From contig JASSUI010000001.1 in NCBI GenBank assembly GCA_031963415.1, positions 682,001 through 746,000 of the forward strand: DNA of 64,000 nucleotides, in the 5' to 3' direction. A program made the translations under genes and the position numbers. Source of the stretch: JASSUD01 sp031963415. Its GTDB lineage: Bacteria; Pseudomonadota; Gammaproteobacteria; Burkholderiales; Burkholderiaceae. The first letter of the stretch is position 1. Each line of letters begins with the position of its first letter. Shown here in pieces: positions 44,215-52,747 of the stretch. Under the pieces are notes generated by a model, which was given only the letters and a program-made list of their open reading frames with translations, made no database searches and was not told where the DNA came from.

Positions 44215-46905
44215 TTAGGCAGTTAGCGTGAATACTGGCGCTTCTGCTCTTTCTGCGGGTAATCGCTGTGATTTCTGCTCTACAGTCTTGTGCGACTCAT
44301 CAATCACACCGCGTTGTTTGAACAGACGGCTATTCATTGGATCTAAACCTTCGATGTCCCCTATCTTGGCGTCAGCGAGAGTTAATGTGTCTTGCCCCGA
44401 GGTCCACCGTAGCCTAACCTGCCATTGATCATCCTTCCCAATCAATTGCCAGCAGCGGACCATTTCGTCTTCGCTGCCTGTGATCAGATAATCAAGGCCA
44501 TCTATGTTTTGCCAGTTAGCGCTGTTAACGCCTCCGTTAAACCCTTGAACTGTCGCTAAACATTGACCGGAAATGATATCCCATACCCGCACTGTCTTGT
44601 CCGCACTGCCGGAGACCGCATACCGACCATCGGCAGGCAGATCGACGCTCATCACCCAATCTTGGTGTCCGCTTAGGACGCGAGGCACCGCCTCAGACTT
44701 TTGCCAATCCCACACCCGCACCGTATTATCTATGCTGCCCGAGATTACATATCGACCATCAGCAGACACCACGACGCTCGTCACCTCATCCTCATGTCCG
44801 CTGAGGACATAGGGAGCAGCTTCAGGTTTTTGCCGGTCCCACACCCGTACCGTATTATCCACGCTCCCCGAGACTACATATCTCCCATCGGCTGATATCG
44901 CGACGCTAGCCACTTCATTCTCATGCCCGCTAAGAACGTGAGGAGCAACTTCAGGTTTTTGCCAGTCCCACACCCGCACCGTATTATCACTACTTCCAGA
45001 AACCACATATTGACCACTAGCGGATATTACGACGCTCTCCACCCAATGCTCATGCCCACTAAGGACGAGGGACGTAGCCTCGGGCTTTTGCCGATCCCAC
45101 AGCCGTACCGTCCTGTCCCTACTACCGGAGACCACATACCGACCATCGGCAGATATTCCTACACTATTCACCAAATCCTGATGTCCGCTGAGGATGCAGG
45201 GCGTGGCCCCGGGCTTCCGCCAATCCCACACCCAAACTGTATTGTCCGAGCCCCCGGATACGACATGCCAACCGTCGGTAGATATCACCGTACTATCCCA
45301 CGAAGCAGGCTTGCTAAGGGCATCGGGCGCAGTCCCGAAAATTTGCCAGTCCCACACCCGCACCGTCTTGTCCGTACTGCCGGAGACCACATACCGACCA
45401 TCGGTAGACAGCGCAACGCCAGTCACCTGACTTTCATGCCCCTTGAGAATGCGTGGTACAGCATCAGGCATTTGCCAATCCCACACTCGCACCGTACCGT
45501 CCCACTCTCCGGAAACCACATACCGACCATCGGCTGACATCGCGACTCTTGTCACACGGCCGTAATGTCCACTGAGAACACGTGGTACAGCCTCAGGCTT
45601 TTGCCAATCCCACACCCGCACCGTTTTATCACTGCTACCGGAAACCACATACCGACCATCAGCTGATATCGCGACGCTATTTACGCTGCTTTGATGCCCG
45701 CTGAGGACATGTGGCGCAGCAGCCTCGGGCATTTGTCGATCCCACACCCGCACCGTTTTGTCCCTACTGCCGGAAACCACGTACCGACCATCGGTAGACA
45801 TCACAACGCTAGTCACGTCAGCCCTATGCCCCTTGCAGAAGCGTGGTATAGCCTCAGGCGTTTGCCAATCCCACACCCACAACGTACAACTCCCGTAGAC
45901 CATATACTGACCATCGGCTGATATCGCGATGTTATTTGTTGAACCCTCATCCCCCCAGAAAACGCGGGGCACAGTGTCGGGCGTTTGCCAATCCCATATT
46001 CGTACCGTATTGTCATCACTCCTGGAGAACACATATCGACCATCAGCCGACATCACGACGCTCGTCACCTTATCTTCATGACCAATCAAACGTCCTTTTT
46101 CTTCGAGTGTGTGGGTATCGTACAGTGTCACGGTGTGACCATATGCCACGATCAACAATCGACCATCCGATGAATAGCAGCAGGCATTAACACCGCTTTC
46201 GAGCTGCAAGCCCGGTAATTCTCCAAACTGCACCCCTTCCATGCGCGCACCGCTTAAATCTGCGTTTCGCAGCCAAGCACTACTCAGGTTCGCTCTACGC
46301 AGATCTGCACCTGCCAATTGAGCCGAATCGAATACACCATAACGTAAATCTGCTTCGGGCACGCGTATCCCTTTGAGATCCTGACTATTGAATTGCACAC
46401 CACCTTTCACCAATAACGTCAGCGCGTTAGCCGCTGTAGACTGCACCTCTTCTGTTTTTGATCTCTCTACCCAATTCAATAATTTCTCTTTTAACTGAGT
46501 ATTTTGTTGGATTCTCTGTTGAAAAAGCCTAAATATTTCTGGATCGTCAATAAGACATATCAGCTTAAAAAATGCAGATTTCTCCACAACCTGATCGAGG
46601 TGCCCTGAGTCAGATAGCTTATGTAATTGACTTAATACGAATTGCTTTAATTCATTATCTGAGCTTATTAACGCTCCGTGATATTTCGCCTGAATCTTTT
46701 CTTTGATTAGGTGTAGCTTCAGCACCGGCGAGTCTATAGGTTCGCCATCATGAGTCGCTATAGTTAGTGCTTTAAAAAAGTTCTGCCGACACAAAAAATC
46801 TAGCCGGCTTTCTATCTCTTCTCGGATTTCTAAAGGAAGCGAAAGGAAGGATGGCTTTACGGTTTTTTGTGCTGCGATGGCAGGGTTTGAAATGGAGTTG
46901 AGCAT
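44215..46905 (-). CDS. giant pentapeptide-WD40 protein B
   Basis: This 896-residue paralogue of protein A has N-terminal SLPLEIREEIESRL (best F-box-like match of the three), a helical region ending LLNWVERSKTEEVQ, pentapeptides (GADLRRANLSSAWLRNADLSGA), 14 WD40 blades with ADGRYVVSGS cores and the shared tail (LRWTSGQDTL, GLDPMNSRLFKQRGV). A further 25 polar residues follow. Penultimate blade SGQCLATVQGF matches the NACHT protein's SGQCLAVIRGF, so C-terminal modules are shared across the family. Long ORFs on the other strand are shadows of the repeats. Confidence 0.85.
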   Translation of the reverse strand: MLNSISNPAIAAQKTVKPSFLSLPLEIREEIESRLDFLCRQNFFKALTIATHDGEPIDSPVLKLHLIKEKIQAKYHGALISSDNELKQFVLSQLHKLSDSGHLDQVVEKSAFFKLICLIDDPEIFRLFQQRIQQNTQLKEKLLNWVERSKTEEVQSTAANALTLLVKGGVQFNSQDLKGIRVPEADLRYGVFDSAQLAGADLRRANLSSAWLRNADLSGARMEGVQFGELPGLQLESGVNACCYSSDGRLLIVAYGHTVTLYDTHTLEEKGRLIGHEDKVTSVVMSADGRYVFSRSDDNTVRIWDWQTPDTVPRVFWGDEGSTNNIAISADGQYMVYGSCTLWVWDWQTPEAIPRFCKGHRADVTSVVMSTDGRYVVSGSRDKTVRVWDRQMPEAAAPHVLSGHQSSVNSVAISADGRYVVSGSSDKTVRVWDWQKPEAVPRVLSGHYGRVTRVAMSADGRYVVSGEWDGTVRVWDWQMPDAVPRILKGHESQVTGVALSTDGRYVVSGSTDKTVRVWDWQIFGTAPDALSKPASWDSTVISTDGWHVVSGGSDNTVWVWDWRKPGATPCILSGHQDLVNSVGISADGRYVVSGSRDRTVRLWDRQKPEATSLVLSGHEHWVESVVISASGQYVVSGSSDNTVRVWDWQKPEVAPHVLSGHENEVASVAISADGRYVVSGSVDNTVRVWDRQKPEAAPYVLSGHEDEVTSVVVSADGRYVISGSIDNTVRVWDWQKSEAVPRVLSGHQDWVMSVDLPADGRYAVSGSADKTVRVWDIISGQCLATVQGFNGGVNSANWQNIDGLDYLITGSEDEMVRCWQLIGKDDQWQVRLRWTSGQDTLTLADAKIGDIEGLDPMNSRLFKQRGVIDESHKTVEQKSQRLPAERAEAPVFTLTA

Positions 46906-47158
46906 GAATATTCTCGTCCTTATTTAAAAAACATCATCAAATAATCCCAGCTAGCCTCAAATTCTTTAGCCACCTCATAAAATTGGATGTAAGGGGATAA
47001 AGGTAAAGAGGACTGTCGGTGTGTCAGGAGCAAATAAAATTGTCCGGCTTTAAAGCACGTAATTTTGTCCGTCCTTTTGATTGAATAATGGGCATTCCCA
47101 TAAATCTGGCAAGGTAGCCATAGAGAATCCGGAAGACGCGATTTGATAAGGTTCACTT
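46906..47158. other. spacer with a possible IS21-like end
   Basis: TGTCAGGAGCAAATAAAATTG, followed by two ATTTTGTCCG-type repeats (47022-47076), resembles the end of an IS21-like element. The 78-residue minus-strand ORF covering it (46920-47156) has no recognisable content. Confidence 0.35.
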
Positions 47159-47400
47159 AGGGCGTGTCTTCAATTAAAACGGGCTCGCGTTGGTGGTTTT
47201 CAGGCGCGCAGCCAAGGAATGTGACGCGGCGAATACTGGACGTATTCGCAAGGAGCATGACGCCGGCTGCGCGCCTGAAAACCATCAACCTCATTTCAAG
47301 ATGAGCTTTTTGAAGGAAGGTACTAGCCAGCGTGCCCTGCTCCTTGCAGGGCACGCTGGCTAGTACCTTCGCGAGCCCGTTTTAATTGAAGACACGCCCT
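47159..47400. mobile_element. 242-bp MITE with nested palindromes, copy 1
   Basis: The 31-bp perfect terminal repeats (AGGGCGTGTCTTCAATT...) are flanked by TA on both sides. Inside are a TTTTCAGGCGCGCAGCC palindrome of about 95 bp span and a perfect 25-bp stem with a 5-nt loop (47316-47370). No coding capacity. A shorter copy is at 61315. Confidence 0.85.
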
Positions 47401-47557
47401 AACGTGGCAGGAGAAAAAACGTAAGCTTTTAGCCAAGAGCTAATAGTAACCAATCGAATTGTAGAAACTCTTCTGTAACAGGCTTTGTAGATTTAGGATA
47501 TGGCTGTGCTAACACTTGTATTCATAGTGCTAACCATGAAATTTTGCTACGCTAAAG

Positions 47558-47636
47558 ATGTTCTAATACCTATCGATTTGATCTACGGTAGTACGGGGTT
47601 TTCTGAGCGCTTTCAAGTAGAAAAATATTAGAAAAT
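47558..47636. repeat. MITE-like element, copy 2
   Basis: It matches 37332-37409 (ATGTTCTAATA..., GATCTACGGTAGTACGG, ...AATATTAGA) including about 20 bp of upstream flank. Confidence 0.6.
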
Positions 47637-47637
47637 T

Positions 47638-47778
47638 TTATTTTGATCTTCGCTTGATTGCCTTAGCCCATCTGGCTTTGGCGGAATCAATGCCACATTT
47701 CAAACAAACCAGACCTGCATATCCCGTTTCTTCAAATAATTCTATCCAGCGTAAACGCTTTGCTATTTCTCTATTCAT
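47638..47778 (-). pseudogene. transposase N-terminal fragment (IS481/rve-type HTH)
   Basis: These 46 codons begin MNREIAKRLRWIELFEETGYAG and LVCLKCGI, the helix-turn-helix start of a DDE transposase group in which the next residues are normally SRPTLRKW. After GI the frame diverges into KARWAKAIKRRSK and stops, exactly next to the repeated element at 47558. The rest of the gene is gone. Spacer 47779-47991 shows nothing else. Confidence 0.5.
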
Positions 47779-47991
47779 CGCTCAATTTTAATTGAAACGA
47801 TGTCTATGAATCACACACCTGACCAGCCTCTTCTTTTGCTTCCTCCCTTAAACAATCGGCTGTTTTGCCTGTGTTACGACAACGCGACAACTCAAATAAC
47901 ACTACATTAACCAAATTGTGATAAATTTAAACCATCAAGGTTAAGTGTTGCCATTAGAATGCGCAGGAATTATCCACTGAGGAGCTAGGAA

Positions 47992-49407
47992 GTGAGCCTA
48001 AATGATTTTCTCTTTAATTATGTCCTCGTCTTTCTTTTGTTAAGCGTAGGTATATTTTTCACGTTTTACTTTCGCTTTATTCAGGTACGCGCTTTAGCAC
48101 ATAGTGTGCGTATGCTTTGGCAAAAAGACAGCAACAAAATCGCCGGTGTGACGCCGTTTCAAGCATTTGCAATTGGCTTAGCTAGCCGCGTTGGAACAGG
48201 TAATATCGTAGGCGTCGCAGTTGCTGTGACAGTGGGTGGGCCAGGTGCGGTTTTTTGGATGTGGGTCACTGCCTTAGTTGGAATGTCATCCGCTTTTGTC
48301 GAAGCAACGCTTGCGCAGATTTTTAAAGTGCCGCATGGCGATAAATCTTTTCGAGGCGGACCCGCTTATTACATTCGTACAGGCTTAAATTCGCGCTTTT
48401 TTAGTACATTATTTGCGCTTGTTTTCGCAGCGACTTTTGGCTTCGCATTCAATGCAGTGCAAGCTCATTCGATTGCAGAAGCTTTCCACCAAGCATTCAA
48501 CTTAACCCCTACGACAACTGGCGTAATCCTAATATTGATAACGGCGCCTGTTCTATTTGGCGGCATACACCGCGTAAGTCAGGTTTCGCAAATCATTGTG
48601 CCCTTTATGGCAGCTGGCTATTTAGCGCTCTCAGGCTATGTGGTAGCTCAAAATCTGCCTGCTTTACCCGGCATCTTCTCGATGATTTTCAAAAGTGCAT
48701 TCGGCGTGCAACAAGCTGCTGGCGGAATCGCAGGTTATGCGGTTAGCCAAGTGATGTTGATTGGTATCAAGCGCGGTCTATTTGCGAATGAAGCCGGTAT
48801 GGGAAGCGCACCTAACTCAGCGGCAATGGCTACGACCTCTCATCCAGTTACGCAAGGTTTATTGCAAATGTTGGGTGTGTTTATCGATACGATGGTCATT
48901 TGCAGCGCTACCGCTTTTATGATTCTCGCTTCTGGCCAATATGAAATGGGCATGCAAATGGAGGGCGCCGCACTGACGCAACGCGCATTGGCTAGCGCAG
49001 TTGGAGATTGGGGCAATATCTTTATGGCAACAGCAATTTTCTTCTTTGCTTGGTCATCTATCGTCGGTAATTATGCTTACGCTGAAGGCAATGTTGAGTT
49101 TATTTCACGGAAAAAGCTGGTATTACCTCTTTTCCGCCTAGGCGTACTACTTGCAGTCATCGTTGGCAGTCTCAGCAGCTTGCCAAAAGTATGGCAGTTA
49201 GCTGACACTTGCATGGCTGTAATGACCATCATCAATTTAGTCGCCATCGTGCGCTTGAGGAAATACGTGCTAGCCGCATGGCAGGACTATGCAGCACAAC
49301 GGGCAAACGGCTTAAACGAGCCGATCTTCAATCTTTCAGTCGTCCCCAACTTTGTTTGTAAGCTAGCTGAGGCTGTGTGGGGTAAAAAAGGCAAAGTTAA
49401 TGCGTAA
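47992..49407 (+). CDS. alsT: sodium:alanine symporter (AGCS family)
   Basis: This 471-residue transporter has about ten to eleven membrane helices and the AGCS signatures ASRVGTGNIVGVAVAVTVGGPGAVFWMW and GMGSAPNSAAMATTSHPVTQGL. It imports alanine or glycine with sodium, useful for an amino-acid-dependent endosymbiont. The start is GTG at 47992 with GAGGAG about 8 nt upstream. Confidence 0.93.
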   Translation: MSLNDFLFNYVLVFLLLSVGIFFTFYFRFIQVRALAHSVRMLWQKDSNKIAGVTPFQAFAIGLASRVGTGNIVGVAVAVTVGGPGAVFWMWVTALVGMSSAFVEATLAQIFKVPHGDKSFRGGPAYYIRTGLNSRFFSTLFALVFAATFGFAFNAVQAHSIAEAFHQAFNLTPTTTGVILILITAPVLFGGIHRVSQVSQIIVPFMAAGYLALSGYVVAQNLPALPGIFSMIFKSAFGVQQAAGGIAGYAVSQVMLIGIKRGLFANEAGMGSAPNSAAMATTSHPVTQGLLQMLGVFIDTMVICSATAFMILASGQYEMGMQMEGAALTQRALASAVGDWGNIFMATAIFFFAWSSIVGNYAYAEGNVEFISRKKLVLPLFRLGVLLAVIVGSLSSLPKVWQLADTCMAVMTIINLVAIVRLRKYVLAAWQDYAAQRANGLNEPIFNLSVVPNFVCKLAEAVWGKKGKVNA

Positions 49408-49472
49408 TCAATTGATTGATTAGATCGGTTTCTCTGCCCTGTCCTGATAAAAAGCTGTTCTTCTGTCAAAAA

Positions 49473-49504
49473 ACAGCCTGCTGCTTATAGCAGGCTGTTT
49501 TTTT
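49473..49504 (+). terminator. rho-independent terminator of alsT
   Basis: ACAGCCTGCT / AGCAGGCTGT is a 10-bp stem with a 6-nt loop followed by seven T. Confidence 0.9.
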
Positions 49505-49645
49505 ATCTGATGAGTAGCAAATCAAAGGGCTATTTAGATAGGTTAATTGGATCAGCCACCCATTACGAAACCTTTGCAGCAAGAAATGCTGTAGTTAGAC
49601 GGCACATTAGTATTCGCTATGAGGCTGTGGTCAATTATCTTGCTG

Positions 49646-49822
49646 CTAGATCAACTCAGCGGCTTGCTTTAATTCGGCCAGCGCTGCCCGTGCGGTAATG
49701 CATGCCTTAAGTACAGCCTTGCTTTCTAAGTCATGCGCAATGGGTAATTTGGGCAGTTGGTTGTATGGGACATGAGGGTGCCAGGAAGAGACCGGCCCGC
49801 ATGTATCAGAAGAACGCTTCAT
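49646..49822 (-). pseudogene. Fic-family N-terminal domain fragment
   Basis: The 58-residue frame contains SSWHPHVPYNQLPKLP and LESKAVLKACITARAALAEL and KQAAELI, the Fic_N pattern that precedes the Fic AMP-transferase core. A TAG follows directly where families continue LIPNQ, and no HPFxxGNGR motif is found, so the gene is truncated. The start codon lies within the palindrome at 49820. Confidence 0.75.
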
Positions 49823-49889
49823 GTCGTTAGCAACGACATGTTATTAATTCATGTCGCAATATTCTAACTATTGCGACATGAATTAATAA
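49820..49889. promoter_or_regulatory. double palindrome, probable operator of the Fic relic
   Basis: A perfect 21-bp stem with a 7-nt loop (arms 49841-49861 and 49869-49889, containing ATTCATGTCGCAATA) is followed by a 9-bp hairpin (49820-49840). The motif CATGTCG occurs in all four arms. Palindromes with a CGCAATA core are known to me upstream of other fic genes; a regulatory role is inference. Confidence 0.6.
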
Positions 49890-49923
49890 GCAAAGCATGC
49901 AGGCTTGCAAAAAGCGCATCAAA

Positions 49924-50424
49924 TTATTCTTGCGCCACTTCGTCAACTTTATTTTGCAATTGCTCTTTCCGCTGCGCGATACGCTGTCCCAGCTCTTGCA
50001 GATCAAGTGGCTTCTTGCGCAGACACGGGAATAGATCCGCCTCTTCTTCTTCGACATGATGTTTAACATTTTCAGTTAACACCTGAAAAGTGGCATCGAA
50101 GCCTTCATCTTGAGGAGTGAGCTTAGTAAATTTTTCAATCAGCGTTTTGACAAGGAAGTGCTCAACATACGCTTCCTCGATTTTTTTCTCGCCTTCGCCG
50201 CCTAGCGCTTCCTTAGCAGCGGGATAGAGTATTTCTTCTTCGAGAATGGTGTGAATAGTCAACTCTTCACAAGCCTGACGCACTAACTCAGCCTTCTGCG
50301 CTTCGTCAGTGGTACGCTCAAACTCATCAAAAATTTTCTCAACTGTACGGTGATCTGCTTCAAGTAAAGACAAAGCATCTTGGGCTTTTTTATCGGAGAC
50401 TTGGGATGCGGAAGTATTTGGCAT
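49924..50424 (-). CDS. hemerythrin HHE domain protein
   Basis: This 166-residue four-helix di-iron protein has metal-ligand motifs on each helix: LLEADHRTVEKIFDEFE, HTILEEEILYPA, EHFLVKTLIEK and HHVEEEEADLFP. These proteins bind oxygen or NO or buffer iron. A helical C-terminal extension (EELGQ-type, KEQLQNKVDE) follows. Its neighbours are unrelated. Confidence 0.9.
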   Translation of the reverse strand: MPNTSASQVSDKKAQDALSLLEADHRTVEKIFDEFERTTDEAQKAELVRQACEELTIHTILEEEILYPAAKEALGGEGEKKIEEAYVEHFLVKTLIEKFTKLTPQDEGFDATFQVLTENVKHHVEEEEADLFPCLRKKPLDLQELGQRIAQRKEQLQNKVDEVAQE

Positions 50425-50729
50425 AGAGGTACCCCTTCAAGTTAAGTTGGCAAATTCTAATTAAGCAATCTAAGTACCCAATTCAATTACCTTTAACTAA
50501 ATAAATTACCTTTAACTAAACATTAATCTCCGGATTTTTAAAATATAGCTAAGAAAACGTCCGAAATCTTTCAGAGGAATTCGATAAATGGGTTGTCACT
50601 CCGATTGAAATTTTCTCCATTTATGAAAATTATGCTGTTTAGCAAAACACCGAAAGTATCGGATTTAAATCAAGGATTTGCTGAAAATTTAGCCCAATGG
50701 CCCCACTCTAATCGAGAAAGAAAATATCG
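50425..50729. other. spacer with a degenerate PIP-like box
   Basis: TTCG (50580-50583) and TCCG (50600-50603) have the N16 spacing with one mismatch, and TATGCT follows 27 nt later. The -10 spacing is short, so this is a weak candidate. Confidence 0.25.
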
Positions 50730-52646
50730 ATGATATCTCCTACGCCTAGCTCTGCCTTTACACCTTACTCAGCCACGCACAAATCGCCAATGCCTTCATT
50801 AATTTCATTACCTATTTGGCTTCCGCCTGAGATTAAAGAACCCATAGAAGATCTGTTAGACGCACAAGCTTGGCTGAATTTTTTCAAAGTAGTCACTATC
50901 GCAACCCGCGACGGGAAGCCTATCGATTCCCCCGTGTTGAAATGGCATTTGCTACAGAAAAATGTGCCTACAGAATATCAATACGACGTAGCAAAATCGG
51001 ATGAACGCTTGCAAGCATTTGCACTAGATCAGTTAAAAACGCTATGGAAATTAGGTCAGCTAGACAAAATCGTAGAGAGGCCTGCCATTTTTAAATTGCT
51101 ATGGTTATTGAGCAGCCCAAAGCTATTTAGATTTCTACAACAGCGAATAGAAGAAGATGTTGAGTTAGAAAACAAGCTATTGAACTGGGTCGAGCGCTCC
51201 AAAATGGAAGAAGTTCAGCCTGTAGCCAGAAATGCTTTGTCCTTGTTAGTCAAAGCGAACGTAGATATGAGTGGGCAAGATTTCAAAGACATCCGAGTGC
51301 CGGGTGCAGATTTAAGCGGTGGTCAATTTGATGCCACTGGTTTTGACGGAGCTGATTTACGGAATGTTGATTTTCGCCGTGCACGGCTACGGGGTGCCAA
51401 TCTACAACGAGCAAATTTGTCAGGAGTTAACTTTGGGCAGTTGCCGACTATAAAGGTGAGTGATAGTCGATACGGCTACCCCTACTATTTTTGTTCACCG
51501 GATGGGCGCTGGATAACTGTTGAGGTAAATGGAGAAGTTAAGCTTTACGATATAGAAACCTTCCAGTTAGCTCATACATTTTCAGGTCAGACCGGTTATT
51601 ACTACGACGACAATATAGCTTTTTCACCAGATGGCAAATTTTTGGCATTAATCGAGAACTGGAGAGAAGGAAACTGGGATGAGCCTTTGGTGCGATTGTG
51701 GGAGGTAGAGAGTGAAAGGGAGTTACATAGCTTCCACGGGCACAGAGGGGGCAGTATAAGAAGCCTAGCCTTCTCACCAAACGGTAAGTTTTTGGCCACG
51801 GGGGGCGTCGATCACACGGTGAAAATATGGAGCGTAGAGGACGGAAAGCTTTGCTATAACCTTACCGGGCATACCGATAAAGTAAACAGTGTCAAATTTT
51901 CGCCAAATAGCAAATATTTAGCATCGGGTAGCCGAGATGGAAATGTGAAGCTATGGGAGATAGAAAGTGGAAGAGAATTGCATACACTGCAAGGACATGA
52001 CTGGAAGGTAATTGCAGTGAAATTTTCGCCAAATGGTGAATTTTTATTATCGTATGGCATGGATTACAGATTGAAACTTTGGAAGGTAGAAGGTGGAGAG
52101 CATTTGCACACATTTGAATGTGGCAGCCACTATTATTCAGCACATCACTTCATTTTTTCGCCCGATAGTCAATCTATCGCTTCTTTTACTCCGTGGAATG
52201 ACGGTCCAGCGGTACGTTTATGGAGTGTCAAGAATGGAAAATTATTAAACACACTCACAGGTCATAGCGACCTTATCTACAGCATCCAATTTTCTCCAGA
52301 TAGTAAGTTCCTAGCATCTTGCAGTCGCGACGGAACAGTCAGATTATGGGATGTACAAAGTGGAAGAGTAGTGCGTAAGTTTAACGCGCACATTCATAGA
52401 ACGGGATGGGTAAATTTTTCGTTAGACAGCAGATTTCTGATATGGGGTCAAAGCGGAACTTTAAATTTACAGAGACTAGCGCAGCACAAAGCCCGTTCAT
52501 ATTGGGGGCCATCTCAAAAAACGCTGAAAGTAACTAATGCACTTATTCAAGATGCCCAAGGTTTAAGCCTGATGAATAAAATATTGCTTAAACAAAAAGG
52601 GGCACATGGGGAACCTGCACCAACGACAGAAAACCGCAGGCCATAG
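50730..52646 (+). CDS. pentapeptide-WD40 protein C
   Basis: This 638-residue shorter paralogue of A and B has the F-box-like start LPPEIKEPIEDLLDAQ, the conserved helical module ending LLNWVERSKMEEVQ, pentapeptides (GADLRNVDFRRARLRGANL) and about eight WD40-type blades (FSPNGKFLATGG, FSPNSKYLASGS). The shared tail follows (SYWGPSQKTL, GLSLMNKILLKQKGA). Blades are more diverged from one another than in A and B, so this copy has not been homogenised. No signal peptide. Confidence 0.85.
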   Translation: MISPTPSSAFTPYSATHKSPMPSLISLPIWLPPEIKEPIEDLLDAQAWLNFFKVVTIATRDGKPIDSPVLKWHLLQKNVPTEYQYDVAKSDERLQAFALDQLKTLWKLGQLDKIVERPAIFKLLWLLSSPKLFRFLQQRIEEDVELENKLLNWVERSKMEEVQPVARNALSLLVKANVDMSGQDFKDIRVPGADLSGGQFDATGFDGADLRNVDFRRARLRGANLQRANLSGVNFGQLPTIKVSDSRYGYPYYFCSPDGRWITVEVNGEVKLYDIETFQLAHTFSGQTGYYYDDNIAFSPDGKFLALIENWREGNWDEPLVRLWEVESERELHSFHGHRGGSIRSLAFSPNGKFLATGGVDHTVKIWSVEDGKLCYNLTGHTDKVNSVKFSPNSKYLASGSRDGNVKLWEIESGRELHTLQGHDWKVIAVKFSPNGEFLLSYGMDYRLKLWKVEGGEHLHTFECGSHYYSAHHFIFSPDSQSIASFTPWNDGPAVRLWSVKNGKLLNTLTGHSDLIYSIQFSPDSKFLASCSRDGTVRLWDVQSGRVVRKFNAHIHRTGWVNFSLDSRFLIWGQSGTLNLQRLAQHKARSYWGPSQKTLKVTNALIQDAQGLSLMNKILLKQKGAHGEPAPTTENRRP

Positions 52647-52747
52647 CCAACAGTCAATTAACTGCTTGATAGCCATTACTTTTTTATTGCGTCGAATACA
52701 GGTTCGTCAGGTACTAACTACGACTACGCTCGTTTTGCACGTACACT

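Noticed and set aside
44923..45537. 204-residue plus-strand ORF opposite WD40 protein B
   Set aside because: It is the antisense of the WD40 tandem repeats; the regular pattern of HPHR and IPTIGR units mirrors the blade period and there is no ribosome binding site.
46920..47156. 78-residue minus-strand ORF
   Set aside because: Covers an IS-end-like sequence, has no recognisable motif and no convincing ribosome binding site.
49510..49698. 62-residue plus-strand ORF after the alsT terminator
   Set aside because: No ribosome binding site and overlaps the Fic relic on the opposite strand, which has recognisable content.
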